Shown here one piece after another: positions 48,199 through 61,561 of a DNA stretch of 64,000 bases. The position numbers and the translations under genes are program-made. The DNA lies in contig NZ_JAFCNB010000001.1 of the NCBI RefSeq assembly GCF_017896165.1, positions 62,001-126,000 of the forward strand. The letters run 5' to 3'. Each line of letters begins with the position of its first letter. The stretch's first letter is position 1. The notes beneath the pieces are model-generated. The model searched no databases. It saw only the letters and a program-made list of their open reading frames with translations, and was not told the origin of the DNA. Source of the DNA: Microbispora oryzae. Its GTDB lineage: Bacteria; Actinomycetota; Actinomycetes; Streptosporangiales; Streptosporangiaceae.

Positions 48199-48246
48199 CT
48201 GTAGCCCTGTGGTTCTGTAGCCCTGTGGTTCTGTAGCCCTGTCGCT
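48199..48246. repeat. 16-bp tandem repeat, about three copies
   Basis: Unit CTGTAGCCCTGTGGTT, with the third copy diverging after CTGTAGCCCTGT. It lies 50-100 bp upstream of the small secreted protein. Confidence 0.85.
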
Positions 48247-48500
48247 CTGGGCCTGTGGCGCCGTCGGACGCGCGTCCCGTCGCGGGGCGCGCGTCCTCCT
48301 GGATCGGCCCCCGTGCCACCCAGGACGGCGCGAGCCGGCGCAACGCTCCCGGACGCGTCCATGGAACGACCCAGAGACACAGACCCCGAGACACAGACCC
48401 ACAGACGCATCGGGAAACGACGCCGACCTGACAGCACCCTAGGTGGGAGCGGTTTCACACTGGTTTCACCCGGGCCGGCGACCGCCGGGGCCGGCGGACC

Positions 48501-48550
48501 CAGCGGTGGAGCCCAGAGGTGGAGGCCAGAGGTGGAGGCCAGAGGCGGCC
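48501..48550. repeat. 13-bp tandem repeat at the protease 3' end
   Basis: Unit AGAGGTGGAGGCC at 48515-48527 and 48528-48540, with degenerate copies on each side. It abuts the stop codon of the S8 protease gene. Confidence 0.8.
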
Positions 48551-48551
48551 G

Positions 48552-50285
48552 TCAGGGAGCGACGGTCGCCGCGCGGGCCGCGTTCACGACGCCGTGGCCG
48601 TAGAAGCCGTTCTTGGCCGTGCCGCCCTCGCAGAGGTGCCCGGCGTCCCCGCCGCCGTACTTGTACAGCCGGGGGTTCGGGCAGGCCTTCTCCACGGCCG
48701 TGCCGTACAGGAGCTGCTCGACCCGGGCGGGATCCATGTAGAGGCCGCCCTTCCCCGGCTTGCCGAACCGGCCGATGATGATCGCCGCGACGCCGGTGAC
48801 GTGCGGAGCCGCCATCGACGTGCCCTCCATGTACTGGTAGTAGGCGCAGCGGCCGCCGTGGCAGTCGCGTACGACGGACGCGGTCTTCGGCTTGCCGTCC
48901 CGGTCGAGCAGCCCCTGGGCCCGCAGGGCGCCAGCGGGGGCGGCGGCCAGCACCTCACGGCCGTCGTCCTTCAGGGAACTGCCGGTGTCGAACACGTCGC
49001 CTCCGGGCGCCGCGATGTCGGTCTGCTCGACGCCGTAGTCGGAGTAGACGGCCTTGCGCCCGCTGGGCCCCACCGAGGAGACCGAGATGACGCCGGGGAG
49101 CTCGGCGGGCACGTTCAGGCAGGTGTTGTCGATGGCCCGGCTCCGCTCGGCGCCCACGGGATAGTCGGGGCTCGCCGTGTCCTTCTTCGGCTTGCCGAGG
49201 TCGTTGCCGCTGTTGCCGATCGCCGTGATCATCGTGACGCCGCGCTTGTGCGCGTAGCCGACCGCCCTGCGCATGCCTTCGAGGATGCCCCGCTGCTCAA
49301 GGCGGGCCGCCGCGGAGTCGTGCGGGTTATTCGGGCAGTTGTACGTCCACGGATCGACGTAGAAGCTCATGTTCACCACGTCGATCCCCACGTCCGCCGC
49401 GTACGCCAGGGCGTCCATGGTGGGCTTGAGGAAGAAGAAGCCGGAGTCGGTGCCCGCCCGGAGGTTGACCAGGGACACGTCGGGCGCCACACCGGCGATC
49501 CCGAGGCCGTTGATCGGAGATCCGATGGTGCTGGCGACGTGGGTGCCGTGACCGTCGTCGTCCTCGTCGACGGGGTCCTTGCAGCCGCGGTGCTCGCACG
49601 GGCCGTCGAACTTCTTGCCGTTCGAGTCCTTGGGCAGGTCGGTGACGAAGTTGCGGCTCAGGGCGCGGTTGAAGTTGGGCGCGATGTCCGGGTGGTCGCC
49701 GTCGACGCCGGTGTCGATGATGCCCACCAGCACCTTGTGGCTGCCCCGCGCCTTCGCGTACGAGCCGCCGGGGGTGGCGCCGATCATCTTCATGTCCCAC
49801 TGGCGGCCGGAGAGCGGCTCACCCGGAGAGGCGGCCCGCACGCCGGCCAGGTCGGCCGACGGCGCCCCGGCGCGGGCGGGCGCGGCACGATCGGCCGAAC
49901 CACGGCCGAGCGAACCACGGCCGAGCGAGACACGGGCGGGCGCCGCGGGTACGGCCGGCACGTCGAGGGCGCGGCCGATCTCCTGGTCGGGCGTCACCCC
50001 CACCACGGCCCGGTCGGTCCCGAGACGCTCCGCCGAGGATGCCCGGACGATCAGGTAGCCGAGCCGGTCGTCGCGCCCCCGCACGACGCCGCCGGCCGCC
50101 GTCACCGCGCGCAGCGCGGCCTCACGCGCCCCGTCGGCGTAGAAGACCAGGTAGTCGCGGGCCGGACCGCGCTCCTGCTGTACTCCGGTCGCCGCGGCGC
50201 CCATGCTGCCCACCAGCGCCGTCGTCATGAATACGGCCATGGCCGCGGTCATGAATCCCCCGGCAAGCCGCCCCCGTGTGTTCAA
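48552..50285 (-). CDS. Secreted S8 (subtilisin-like) serine protease
   Basis: 577 residues. Signal peptide (about 1-33), then an inhibitor I9-like propeptide region (DYLVFYADGAREAALRAVTAAGGVVRG) and the catalytic domain with Asp191 (GIIDTGVDGDHPD), His246 (DDGHGTHVAS), Asn358 (AIGNSGND) and Ser490 (YMEGTSMAAPHVTGV). The triad is complete. Between propeptide and protease is an Ala/Arg linker with SLGRGSLGRGS repeats. The TTG start is supported by GAGGAGG. It is probably an exported, self-processing protease; two Cys pairs (CEHRGC, CHGGRC) may form disulphides. Confidence 0.92.
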   Translation of the reverse strand: MNTRGRLAGGFMTAAMAVFMTTALVGSMGAAATGVQQERGPARDYLVFYADGAREAALRAVTAAGGVVRGRDDRLGYLIVRASSAERLGTDRAVVGVTPDQEIGRALDVPAVPAAPARVSLGRGSLGRGSADRAAPARAGAPSADLAGVRAASPGEPLSGRQWDMKMIGATPGGSYAKARGSHKVLVGIIDTGVDGDHPDIAPNFNRALSRNFVTDLPKDSNGKKFDGPCEHRGCKDPVDEDDDGHGTHVASTIGSPINGLGIAGVAPDVSLVNLRAGTDSGFFFLKPTMDALAYAADVGIDVVNMSFYVDPWTYNCPNNPHDSAAARLEQRGILEGMRRAVGYAHKRGVTMITAIGNSGNDLGKPKKDTASPDYPVGAERSRAIDNTCLNVPAELPGVISVSSVGPSGRKAVYSDYGVEQTDIAAPGGDVFDTGSSLKDDGREVLAAAPAGALRAQGLLDRDGKPKTASVVRDCHGGRCAYYQYMEGTSMAAPHVTGVAAIIIGRFGKPGKGGLYMDPARVEQLLYGTAVEKACPNPRLYKYGGGDAGHLCEGGTAKNGFYGHGVVNAARAATVAP

Positions 50286-50508
50286 GAATTCCTCCTCGGT
50301 CCGGCCCCAGCATCTTTCAGGGCGGCCGGACGCTCACGCAACCCTGCCCCCCAAGCTGGCATATTCCCGATTTATGCCGCTATTGGCCGATACAGGGTCC
50401 CCCTTCCGTATCGACCTCGGCACAGGGCGCCGGAGGCTCCCCTCGCCCCCGGCGCGCCCTGTTCACGCGCTGTCCCGCGCGTCCTCGCGCTCCGCGCTCT
50501 CGGCGCGG

Positions 50509-50540
50509 CGTCCCGCGGAGTTCCCAGGCTCCGCGGGACG
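50509..50540 (-). terminator. Terminator hairpin after gltD
   Basis: Perfect 12-bp stem (CGTCCCGCGGAG / CTCCGCGGGACG) with an 8-base loop, 13 bases beyond the gltD stop. No T-run, as is common in this genome. Confidence 0.75.
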
Positions 50541-50553
50541 ACGCGCCCGCGAA

Positions 50554-52038
50554 TCAGACCAGCGGCCGCGCGGTGGGCGGAATCGGCACCGGCAGTGCCG
50601 TCCGCCCGGACAGGTAGCGGTCCACCGCCGCCGCGGCCGAACGGCCCTCGGCGATGGCCCAGACGATCAGCGACTGGCCGCGGCCCATGTCGCCCGCGGC
50701 GAAGACACCGTCGACCGCCGTCTCGTACGAGGCGCCGCGGGCCACGTTGCCCCGGGCGTCGAAGAACGCCCCGGGGTCGTCGGCCAGCGCCGCCAGGTCC
50801 CGCAGCAGCGGGCCCTTCTCCGGGCCCAGGAAGCCCATGGCGAGAGTGACGAGCTCCGCGGGGATCTCGCGCTCGGTGCCGGGGATCGGCCGGAAGCCGG
50901 TGGCCGGTCCCTCCACCTGAACCAGGCGCAGCGCCCTCACGTTGCCGTTCTCGTCACCGGCGAACTCGGTGGTGTTGACCGCGTAGACGCGGTCGCCGGC
51001 CCCGGCCTCCAGCTCCTCGTGGGCGCTCTCCATCTTGAACAGCATGGGATACGTCGGCCACGGCTGGACGTCCGGCCGCTCGGCCGGGGGCCGCGGCATG
51101 ATCTCCAGCTGGGTGACCGACAGCGCGCCCTGACGGATCGCCGTCCCGATGCAGTCGGCGCCGGTGTCGCCGCCGCCGATCACGACGACGTGCTTGCCCT
51201 TCGCCGACACGGGCGACTCCGCGTAGTCGCCCTCCTGCACCTTGTTGGCCGGAGGGAGATACTCCATGGCCTGGTAGACACCCTTGAGCTCGCGTCCGGG
51301 CACCGGAAGGTCACGCCAGGCGGTGGCGCCGCCCGCGAGCACCACGGCGTCGAACTCCTCGCGCAGCTGGGCGGCCGTGACATCCACGCCCACGTCGACC
51401 GAGACGCGGAACTCGGTGCCCTCGGCCTCCATCTGCGCGATGCGGCGGTCGACGTGCCGCTTCTCCATCTTGAACTCGGGGATGCCGTACCGCAGCAGAC
51501 CGCCGATCCGGTCGGCTCGCTCGAACACGACCACGTCGTGCCCGGCCCGGGTGAGCTGCTGGGCGGCGGCGAGACCGGCCGGTCCCGAGCCGACGACGGC
51601 GACCCGGCGGCCCGTCCTGACGGCCGGCGGCCGGGGCTCGACCCAGCCCTCGGCGAAGGCCCGGTCGATGATCTCGACCTCGACCCGCTTGATCGCGACG
51701 GGGTCGGAGTTGATGCCGAGCACGCAGGCCGACTCGCACGGCGCGGGGCAGAGGCGGCCGGTGAACTCGGGGAAGTTGTTCGTGGCGTGCAGCCGCTCGA
51801 TCGCCTCGCGCCAGTCGTCCCGGTAGACGAGGTCGTTCCACTCGGGGATGAGGTTCCCGAGCGGGCAGCCGTTGTGGCAGAACGGGATGCCGCAGTCCAT
51901 GCAGCGGGCCGCCTGCTTGGTCAGGGCCGGCCGCGGGAAGTCCTCGTAGACCTCCCGCCAGTCGCTGATGCGCACGTCGACCGGGCGGCGCGCCGGCAGC
52001 TCACGCCCGTGTGTCAGAAAACCCTTCGGGTCAGCCAT
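50554..52038 (-). CDS. gltD: Glutamate synthase small subunit
   Basis: 494 residues. The N-terminal segment carries the cysteines for two [4Fe-4S] clusters (ARCMDCGIPFCHNGCPLGN and CPAPCESAC). The rest is an FAD/NADPH oxidoreductase with GSGPAGLAAAQQLTRAGHDVVVFE, GGLLRYGIPEFKM and GGGDTGADCIGTAIRQGA. It passes electrons from NADPH to the large subunit for ammonium assimilation with glutamine synthetase. It is 101 bp downstream of gltB and ends with a clear terminator. Confidence 0.96.
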   Translation of the reverse strand: MADPKGFLTHGRELPARRPVDVRISDWREVYEDFPRPALTKQAARCMDCGIPFCHNGCPLGNLIPEWNDLVYRDDWREAIERLHATNNFPEFTGRLCPAPCESACVLGINSDPVAIKRVEVEIIDRAFAEGWVEPRPPAVRTGRRVAVVGSGPAGLAAAQQLTRAGHDVVVFERADRIGGLLRYGIPEFKMEKRHVDRRIAQMEAEGTEFRVSVDVGVDVTAAQLREEFDAVVLAGGATAWRDLPVPGRELKGVYQAMEYLPPANKVQEGDYAESPVSAKGKHVVVIGGGDTGADCIGTAIRQGALSVTQLEIMPRPPAERPDVQPWPTYPMLFKMESAHEELEAGAGDRVYAVNTTEFAGDENGNVRALRLVQVEGPATGFRPIPGTEREIPAELVTLAMGFLGPEKGPLLRDLAALADDPGAFFDARGNVARGASYETAVDGVFAAGDMGRGQSLIVWAIAEGRSAAAAVDRYLSGRTALPVPIPPTARPLV

Positions 52039-52139
52039 CGGTGTACCCCCCTCTTAGCCCTGCGCGGAGACAACGGAGACAACGGAAACGGTGATGCCGG
52101 CGGCACGGGCGCCGGTGACCTGCTGTGCGGTCATCGGCG

Positions 52140-56666
<4,527 letters not shown>

Positions 56667-56824
56667 GTAGTCACTCCCGTCGTCATCGTCTGCGCGTAAC
56701 AGAGGGACGACGTTGGCCCTACTGCGGTTGTGGTGAGTAGAGATTACCGCACCCTGCCGGAATGGTGCCCCCCCGGCCCGCTTCGCGAACCTTCACGGGT
56801 TAACGTCACGGATACAGTTGCCGC

Positions 56825-58534
56825 ATGGCCGCTGACGAGACGATCGACGAACTGCTCGCGAACGCGGGCGTGGACGCGCTCCGCCTGCGCGCGGCCCTCA
56901 CCCTTATCACCGGCGACCGCTGGTGGACCCTGGCCGAACTGGTCCGGGAGACCGCCACGTCGCGGCGCACGGTCGAGGCCCTGCTGCGCGCGCTCCCCGT
57001 TGAGCGCAGCGGCGATCGCGTCCGACTCCCGGCCGCAGGATTCAACGAGCCGGTGCCGCCGGATATTTCGGATCTGGGAAATCCCGTGGCCGGCCTGGTC
57101 CACCGGTACGCCGACGTGCTCGCCCGCCTGGAAGAGCTGATCGCCGCCGCGCCCCGCGCGCGCTCCTCGCTCGACCACGTCTCCGCCACCGCCGAGACCG
57201 TCCTGCGACGGGCCCTGCTGCTCGGGCGGCGGTTCTGGCTGCCGGGCGCCCGCCTGCTCTGCGTGGGCGATCACGACCTCACCTCCCTGGCCGTACGGAT
57301 GATCCACCCGGAGGTCGAGGTGGCGGTGGCCGACATCGACGACCGGATCCTCGCGCACATCGACGCCCAGGACCTCGGCGTGCACACCCGGTGGGCGGAC
57401 CTGCGGCTCGGCCTGCCCGCGTCGCTGCGCGGCTGGGCCGACCTGGCCATCACCGACCCGCCGTACACACCGGACGGCGTCGGACTTTTCACCGCCCGCG
57501 CCGCGGAGGGCCTGCGCGACCGCGACCAGGGCCGCATCCTGCTCGCCTACGGCGCCTCCGAGCGGACGCCGATGCTCGCCCTGAAGGTGCAGAAGGCCCT
57601 GTCGGACCTCAACCTGCTCAGCGAGGCGATCTTCCCCGACTTCAACCGTTACCACGGCGCCGAGGCCATCGGCAGCGCCGCCGACCTGTACATCCTGCGG
57701 CCCACCACCAAGACGTGGCCGGCCGTCGCCGCCCGGGTCGACCGGCTCGCCACGGCCATCTACACCCAGGGTCCCCAGGCCGTGGAGTCCGCCGTGCGGC
57801 CGGCCCCGAAGTCCGGGGCTGAGTCTGGAGCGGGGTCGGGAGCGGAGTCCGGGGCTGCGCGTTCGGAGGACCTCGCGGAAGGCAGGGCAAAGGAGAGGGC
57901 GGAGGACGAGGCGGCGGACACAGCGGAGGGCCTGGCGGCGTTCGGCCCCGGCCTCCTGGTCGGCGACTGGCCGCGTGAGGTGCTGCCGTCCGTCCCGCGG
58001 ATGCGGCTCTCCACCTGGCTGGCCAGGCCCCACGCGGCGGACCCGGAACGGGTCGCGGTGGCCGTACCGGCCGGGCTGGAAGGAGCGCTGCCCCGGCTGC
58101 TGCTGGCCACGCGGGCGCGGCACGTCCGCGCCGTGCTGGCCGCGCCCGCCAAAGAGCCGTCCTCCGTCGTCCCCGCCGCGGTCTCCCCCGGGCTCTCGTC
58201 AGTGCTCTCGTCCGTGCTTTCGTCCGTGCTCTCGTCCGTGTACGAGCTCGGCGGGCGCGGCCGGGTGATCGACGCCGTACGGCTCCCGCCGCCGGACGAC
58301 CCGGCCGGCCGGGTGCTGCGGCGGATCATGGACAGCGCCCACGGCAAGGTGGCCAACGCCTGGCGGGAGGGCCTCACCGACGTCAGCGGGCTCACCCGGA
58401 AGCAGGCCAGGGCGGCCGTCACGGAAGCCGCCCCGTGGGCCGGCGACGTGTCGCTCCTCGAACTGCCCCTGCACCGGCTGGGCGAGATCGGCGCCGCCGT
58501 CCGCCGCACACTCGACATGGCCGCCGCCGTCTGA
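56825..58534 (+). CDS. BpsA-like (branched-chain polyamine synthase family) protein with winged-helix N-terminus
   Basis: 569 residues. The N-terminal 70 residues look like a winged helix (DRWWTLAELVRETATSRRTVEALLRAL). The middle (about 120-310) matches the bis-aminopropyl spermidine synthase family: LLCVGDHDLTSLAVRMI, VADIDDRILAHID and the catalytic-type TDPPYTPDGV. Known members add aminopropyl groups to spermidine in thermophiles. In actinomycetes the role is unknown. A low-complexity linker (ESGAGSGAESGA) and an SSVLSSVLSSVL repeat interrupt the C-terminal half. No decarboxylase or other polyamine gene is nearby. Confidence 0.8.
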   Translation: MAADETIDELLANAGVDALRLRAALTLITGDRWWTLAELVRETATSRRTVEALLRALPVERSGDRVRLPAAGFNEPVPPDISDLGNPVAGLVHRYADVLARLEELIAAAPRARSSLDHVSATAETVLRRALLLGRRFWLPGARLLCVGDHDLTSLAVRMIHPEVEVAVADIDDRILAHIDAQDLGVHTRWADLRLGLPASLRGWADLAITDPPYTPDGVGLFTARAAEGLRDRDQGRILLAYGASERTPMLALKVQKALSDLNLLSEAIFPDFNRYHGAEAIGSAADLYILRPTTKTWPAVAARVDRLATAIYTQGPQAVESAVRPAPKSGAESGAGSGAESGAARSEDLAEGRAKERAEDEAADTAEGLAAFGPGLLVGDWPREVLPSVPRMRLSTWLARPHAADPERVAVAVPAGLEGALPRLLLATRARHVRAVLAAPAKEPSSVVPAAVSPGLSSVLSSVLSSVLSSVYELGGRGRVIDAVRLPPPDDPAGRVLRRIMDSAHGKVANAWREGLTDVSGLTRKQARAAVTEAAPWAGDVSLLELPLHRLGEIGAAVRRTLDMAAAV

Positions 58535-58539
58535 GGCAC

Positions 58540-58604
58540 GTCGCTGCCTGGAGTCGCTGCCTGGAGTCGCTGCCTGGAGTCGCTGCCTGGGGTCGCTGCC
58601 AGGG
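58540..58604. repeat. 13-bp tandem repeat, five copies, between convergent genes
   Basis: Unit GTCGCTGCCTGGA in four near-perfect copies and a fifth degenerate one. The array fills the whole gap between two converging stop codons. Confidence 0.9.
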
Positions 58605-59576
58605 TTACTGCGGGGGCTCGCTCGGGGTGGCCGCAGCCGTTCCGGTGCCTGTGCCTGTGCCGGGACTGCCGGTGGTCGTGCCCGTCGTCGTACCCGGAGT
58701 CGTGCTTGTGGTCGTTCCGGGGTCGGTGGGGGCGGCCTCCGACGGCTGGGCGGTGTCACCCGGGCCGGGCGCGGCGGTCACGTCGGGCAGACCGGCCACC
58801 TTCACCACGCGGCGGAACAGGGCCTTCTCCGCGCTTCGGACGGCGAGCCCGAGCATGACGAAGTCGTCCTTCTCCCCCGGCTCGGCGCCGTCGGACCTGC
58901 CGATCCAGATCACTCCGGCGTAATGCCCCATCGCCTGGGCGCTGCCCTCGCTGTAGGCGCCGAACGCCGCCTTCTGCGACTCCAGCGGCCGCACCCAGCC
59001 ACCCCGGTAGAGGGTGTCCAGGCTCTGGACGAACTCATTCGCCGCCTGCTCGTCGGCCAGGTTGAACATCGTGTACTGCGCCACGTAGACGCCGTTCGCC
59101 GTGGCGTACAGGCCGCGGACCGCCTGGGTGCAACCGGCGGACGACAGCGCACCGGCCAGGGCCTCCCCCCACACAACTGAGGCGCAGCCGGGGTCGAGGC
59201 GACCGGCGATCCGCCGCAGGGTGACCTTGCCCGACGACAGTGTCCGGGCGCCGAAGAGCTCCTGGACGGTGAGGGGCGAGCCGTCGGCCTTCCGGTCGGC
59301 GATGGGCGCGAACTCCTTGACCTGCGGCCATGCCTGGAAGGCGGAGGGCCGTGCCTGCCCCAGCGCGCTGTCGGGCTGCGCCGGCGAGGCGGCGGTCTGC
59401 CCGCCCGCGAAGGCGTTCACCGTCAGCGTGAGGACGAGGGCGAGGGCGATGAGCCCGACCACCGACCCGCCCCACCTCAGGACCTTCTGCTGCCCCTCGC
59501 TCAGCCCGAACTCCGACAGCGCAGAGCCGGTCCAGCGCTCCGCCGGCGCTGTCGGCCGGCGCTTGCGCTTGGTCAT
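58605..59576 (-). CDS. Single-pass membrane protein with extracytoplasmic domain, unknown function
   Basis: 323 residues. A basic cytoplasmic start (MTKRKRRP), then one transmembrane helix (about 37-58, VVGLIALALVLTLTVNAFAG) and an external domain of some 210 residues with two Cys (DPGCASVVW, SSAGCTQAV) that may pair. The tail is Thr/Gly/Pro-rich. I do not recognise the family. The ATG overlaps the stop of the VIT-family gene (ATGA), so they are co-translated. Confidence 0.75.
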   Translation of the reverse strand: MTKRKRRPTAPAERWTGSALSEFGLSEGQQKVLRWGGSVVGLIALALVLTLTVNAFAGGQTAASPAQPDSALGQARPSAFQAWPQVKEFAPIADRKADGSPLTVQELFGARTLSSGKVTLRRIAGRLDPGCASVVWGEALAGALSSAGCTQAVRGLYATANGVYVAQYTMFNLADEQAANEFVQSLDTLYRGGWVRPLESQKAAFGAYSEGSAQAMGHYAGVIWIGRSDGAEPGEKDDFVMLGLAVRSAEKALFRRVVKVAGLPDVTAAPGPGDTAQPSEAAPTDPGTTTSTTPGTTTGTTTGSPGTGTGTGTAAATPSEPPQ

Positions 59577-60292
59577 AGGCCGCCGGACCCGATGAGCGAG
59601 CCGAGTCCCCACGTGAGAGCGGCGGCGACCGTGCCCACGGCGAGCTGACGCAGGCCGCTGAACCACCAGCTGCGCGCGGTGACCCGGGAGACCACCGCAC
59701 CGGCCGCGAACAGCGCGATCAGCGACGCGATCGCGGAGATCCACAGGCCGCGCACGCCGAAGAGGTAGGGCATCAGCGGAATCAGCGCGCCGACGCTGAA
59801 CGACAGGAAGGAGGAGACGGCGGCCAGCACGGGCGAGGGCAGGTCATACGGGTCCACGCCCAGTTCGGCCTCGGCGTGGGCCCGCAGCGCGTGCTCGGGA
59901 TTACGGGAGATCTGCCGCGCGACGTCCCTGGCGGTCGACGGGTCGACGCCGCGCCGCATGTAGAGCTGGGCGAGCTCCTCCTGCTCGGCCTCGGGGTGCC
60001 GCTCGATCTCCCGGCGTTCCACGTCGATCTCCGCCTGGGCCAGCTCGCGCTGGCTGGCGACCGAGACGTACTCCCCGCCCGCCATGGAGAAGGCACCCGC
60101 CGCGAGCCCCGCGATTCCGGCGAGAGCGATGATCTTCGTCTCGGCCGTGCCGCCCGCCACGCCCGCGATCAGCGCGAAATTGGACACGAGCCCGTCCATC
60201 GCACCGAACACAGCGGGCCGTAACCAGCCGCCGTTGACATCCCGGTGCTGGTGGTGGATCTCGGCGCGGGTGCCCGTGCCGGTGTCGGTCAT
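59573..60292 (-). CDS. VIT1/CCC1-family transporter
   Basis: 239 residues with five hydrophobic segments. It opens GWLRPAVFGAMDGLVSNFALIAGVAGG, the CCC1/VIT1 hallmark, and has the cytosolic metal-binding-type helix region rich in Glu (ELAQAEIDVERREIERHPEAEQEELAQLYMRRG). Members export iron or manganese from the cytosol. The start overlaps lgt and the stop overlaps the next gene, so the three form one translation-coupled unit. Confidence 0.88.
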   Translation of the reverse strand: MTDTGTGTRAEIHHQHRDVNGGWLRPAVFGAMDGLVSNFALIAGVAGGTAETKIIALAGIAGLAAGAFSMAGGEYVSVASQRELAQAEIDVERREIERHPEAEQEELAQLYMRRGVDPSTARDVARQISRNPEHALRAHAEAELGVDPYDLPSPVLAAVSSFLSFSVGALIPLMPYLFGVRGLWISAIASLIALFAAGAVVSRVTARSWWFSGLRQLAVGTVAAALTWGLGSLIGSGGL

Positions 60293-61449
60293 CGCTGACC
60301 GGCCTCCCGCTCCGCCGCCACGTCGGCCGTGGCGGGCCGGTCCGTCTCCGGCCCGTTCTCGGGCAGCCCACTTTCGGGCAGCCCGGTCTCCCGCAGCTCT
60401 TCCTCGTCCGCCTGGTCCCGCTGGTGGGCGGGGTCCGTGTCTCCGCCGAGGTCGCCGCCGGCATCGCTGAGCAGGACGGCATCGTGTTCAGCGCCGGGGC
60501 CAGTGTCGGCGTCGCTGCCGGAGCCACTGCCGGAGTCACTGCCGGAGTCACCGGCCGGCTCACCATCGCGGCCCTCGGCGGGCGCACCGTCACCGGCGTG
60601 CTCGCCGCCGGGGCCGGCGACGTCGCGCGGCTCACCCAGCGGCTCCGGGCCGGTCCGGCCGCGGGCCAGCCAGAAGTACGCCAGGGCGGCGACGAACAGC
60701 ACGAGTGCGGTCCACTCGTTGAGCCGCAATCCCAGGATGTGGTGAGCCGGGTCCACCCGGAGGTATTCCACCCAGAACCGGCCGAAGGTGTACCCCGCCA
60801 CGTAAAGGGCGAACACCCGGCCGTGCCGCAGCGAGAACCGCTTGGCCAGCACCACGAGGACACCGGCGAGCAGGAGGTTCCACAGCGACTCGTAGAGGAA
60901 GGTCGGGTGGTAGGTCGTGACGCCGGGTATCGTGCCCGGGCGGCCCGGGTCGATCTCCAGGCCCCACGGCAGGTCGGTGGGACCGCCGAACAGCTCCTGG
61001 TTGAAGTAGTTGCCCCAGCGGCCGATCGCCTGAGCGACCGCGACGCCGGGGGCGAGGGTGTCGGCGATCGCCGTGAAGGAGATGCCGCGGCGGCGGCAGC
61101 CGAGCCACACGCCCAGGGCGCCCAGGGCGATGGCGCCCCAGATGCCGAGACCGCCTTCCCAGATGAACAGCGCGTCTATCGGCCGCTTCGGCGCGTTGGA
61201 GCCGAAGTAGATCTGCCAGTCGGTGATGACGTGGTAGAGCCGGCCGCCGACGAGGCCGAACGGCACGGCCCAGACGGCGAGGTCCGTGATCGTGCCGGCC
61301 GCGCCGCCACGGGCGCGCCAGCGGCGCTCACCGATCCAGACGGCGACGACGACGCCGACCACGATGCACAGCGCATAGGCCCGGATCGGGATCGGTCCGA
61401 GATTCCAGACCCCCTGTGACGGGCTGGGAATCGAGGCGAGGAGGGGCAT
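60289..61449 (-). CDS. lgt: Prolipoprotein diacylglyceryl transferase with long acidic tail
   Basis: Lgt attaches diacylglycerol to the lipobox Cys of lipoproteins. The seven-helix core (about 1-275) includes the invariant GRWGNYFNQELFGGPTDLPWG and ends with FWVEYLRVDPAHH and a last helix. About 110 further residues are acidic, Ser/Gly/Asp-rich and probably disordered. The start is ATG at 61449 (MPLLASIPSPSQGVWNLGPIPIRAYAL); upstream in-frame codons are not conserved. Its stop overlaps the next gene (ATGA). Confidence 0.95.
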   Translation of the reverse strand: MPLLASIPSPSQGVWNLGPIPIRAYALCIVVGVVVAVWIGERRWRARGGAAGTITDLAVWAVPFGLVGGRLYHVITDWQIYFGSNAPKRPIDALFIWEGGLGIWGAIALGALGVWLGCRRRGISFTAIADTLAPGVAVAQAIGRWGNYFNQELFGGPTDLPWGLEIDPGRPGTIPGVTTYHPTFLYESLWNLLLAGVLVVLAKRFSLRHGRVFALYVAGYTFGRFWVEYLRVDPAHHILGLRLNEWTALVLFVAALAYFWLARGRTGPEPLGEPRDVAGPGGEHAGDGAPAEGRDGEPAGDSGSDSGSGSGSDADTGPGAEHDAVLLSDAGGDLGGDTDPAHQRDQADEEELRETGLPESGLPENGPETDRPATADVAAEREAGQR

Positions 61450-61561
61450 GTCACGTGACGTTACCGCAAGAGCGGGCACCATCGGTGCCGACCGCCGACG
61501 AACGCGCCCCGCTCGTCGTTCCCGGCCCGCTCCCCCACATGCCGGAGGGAGCGCGCCGAGG

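Larger units (their letters stand above)
48147..48551. other. Repeat-containing intergenic region
   Basis: 405 bp between the small secreted protein and the protease stop. It contains a 16-bp tandem repeat (48199-48246), a 14-bp duplication GAGACACAGACCC at about 48371-48398, and a 13-bp repeat block (48501-48550). No supported gene. The promoter of the small secreted protein should lie here. Confidence 0.6.

Noticed and set aside
44867-50285. Secondary-metabolite cluster
   Set aside because: A SARP regulator alone is not a cluster; no PKS, NRPS, terpene or RiPP enzymes are present, and the acyl-CoA ligase and thiolase lie 25 kb away among biotin transport genes.
56667-56824. GlnR box between gltB and the BpsA-like gene
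   Set aside because: Some GTTAAC/GTAAC-like strings occur, but none matches the two-half-site pattern well enough to claim.
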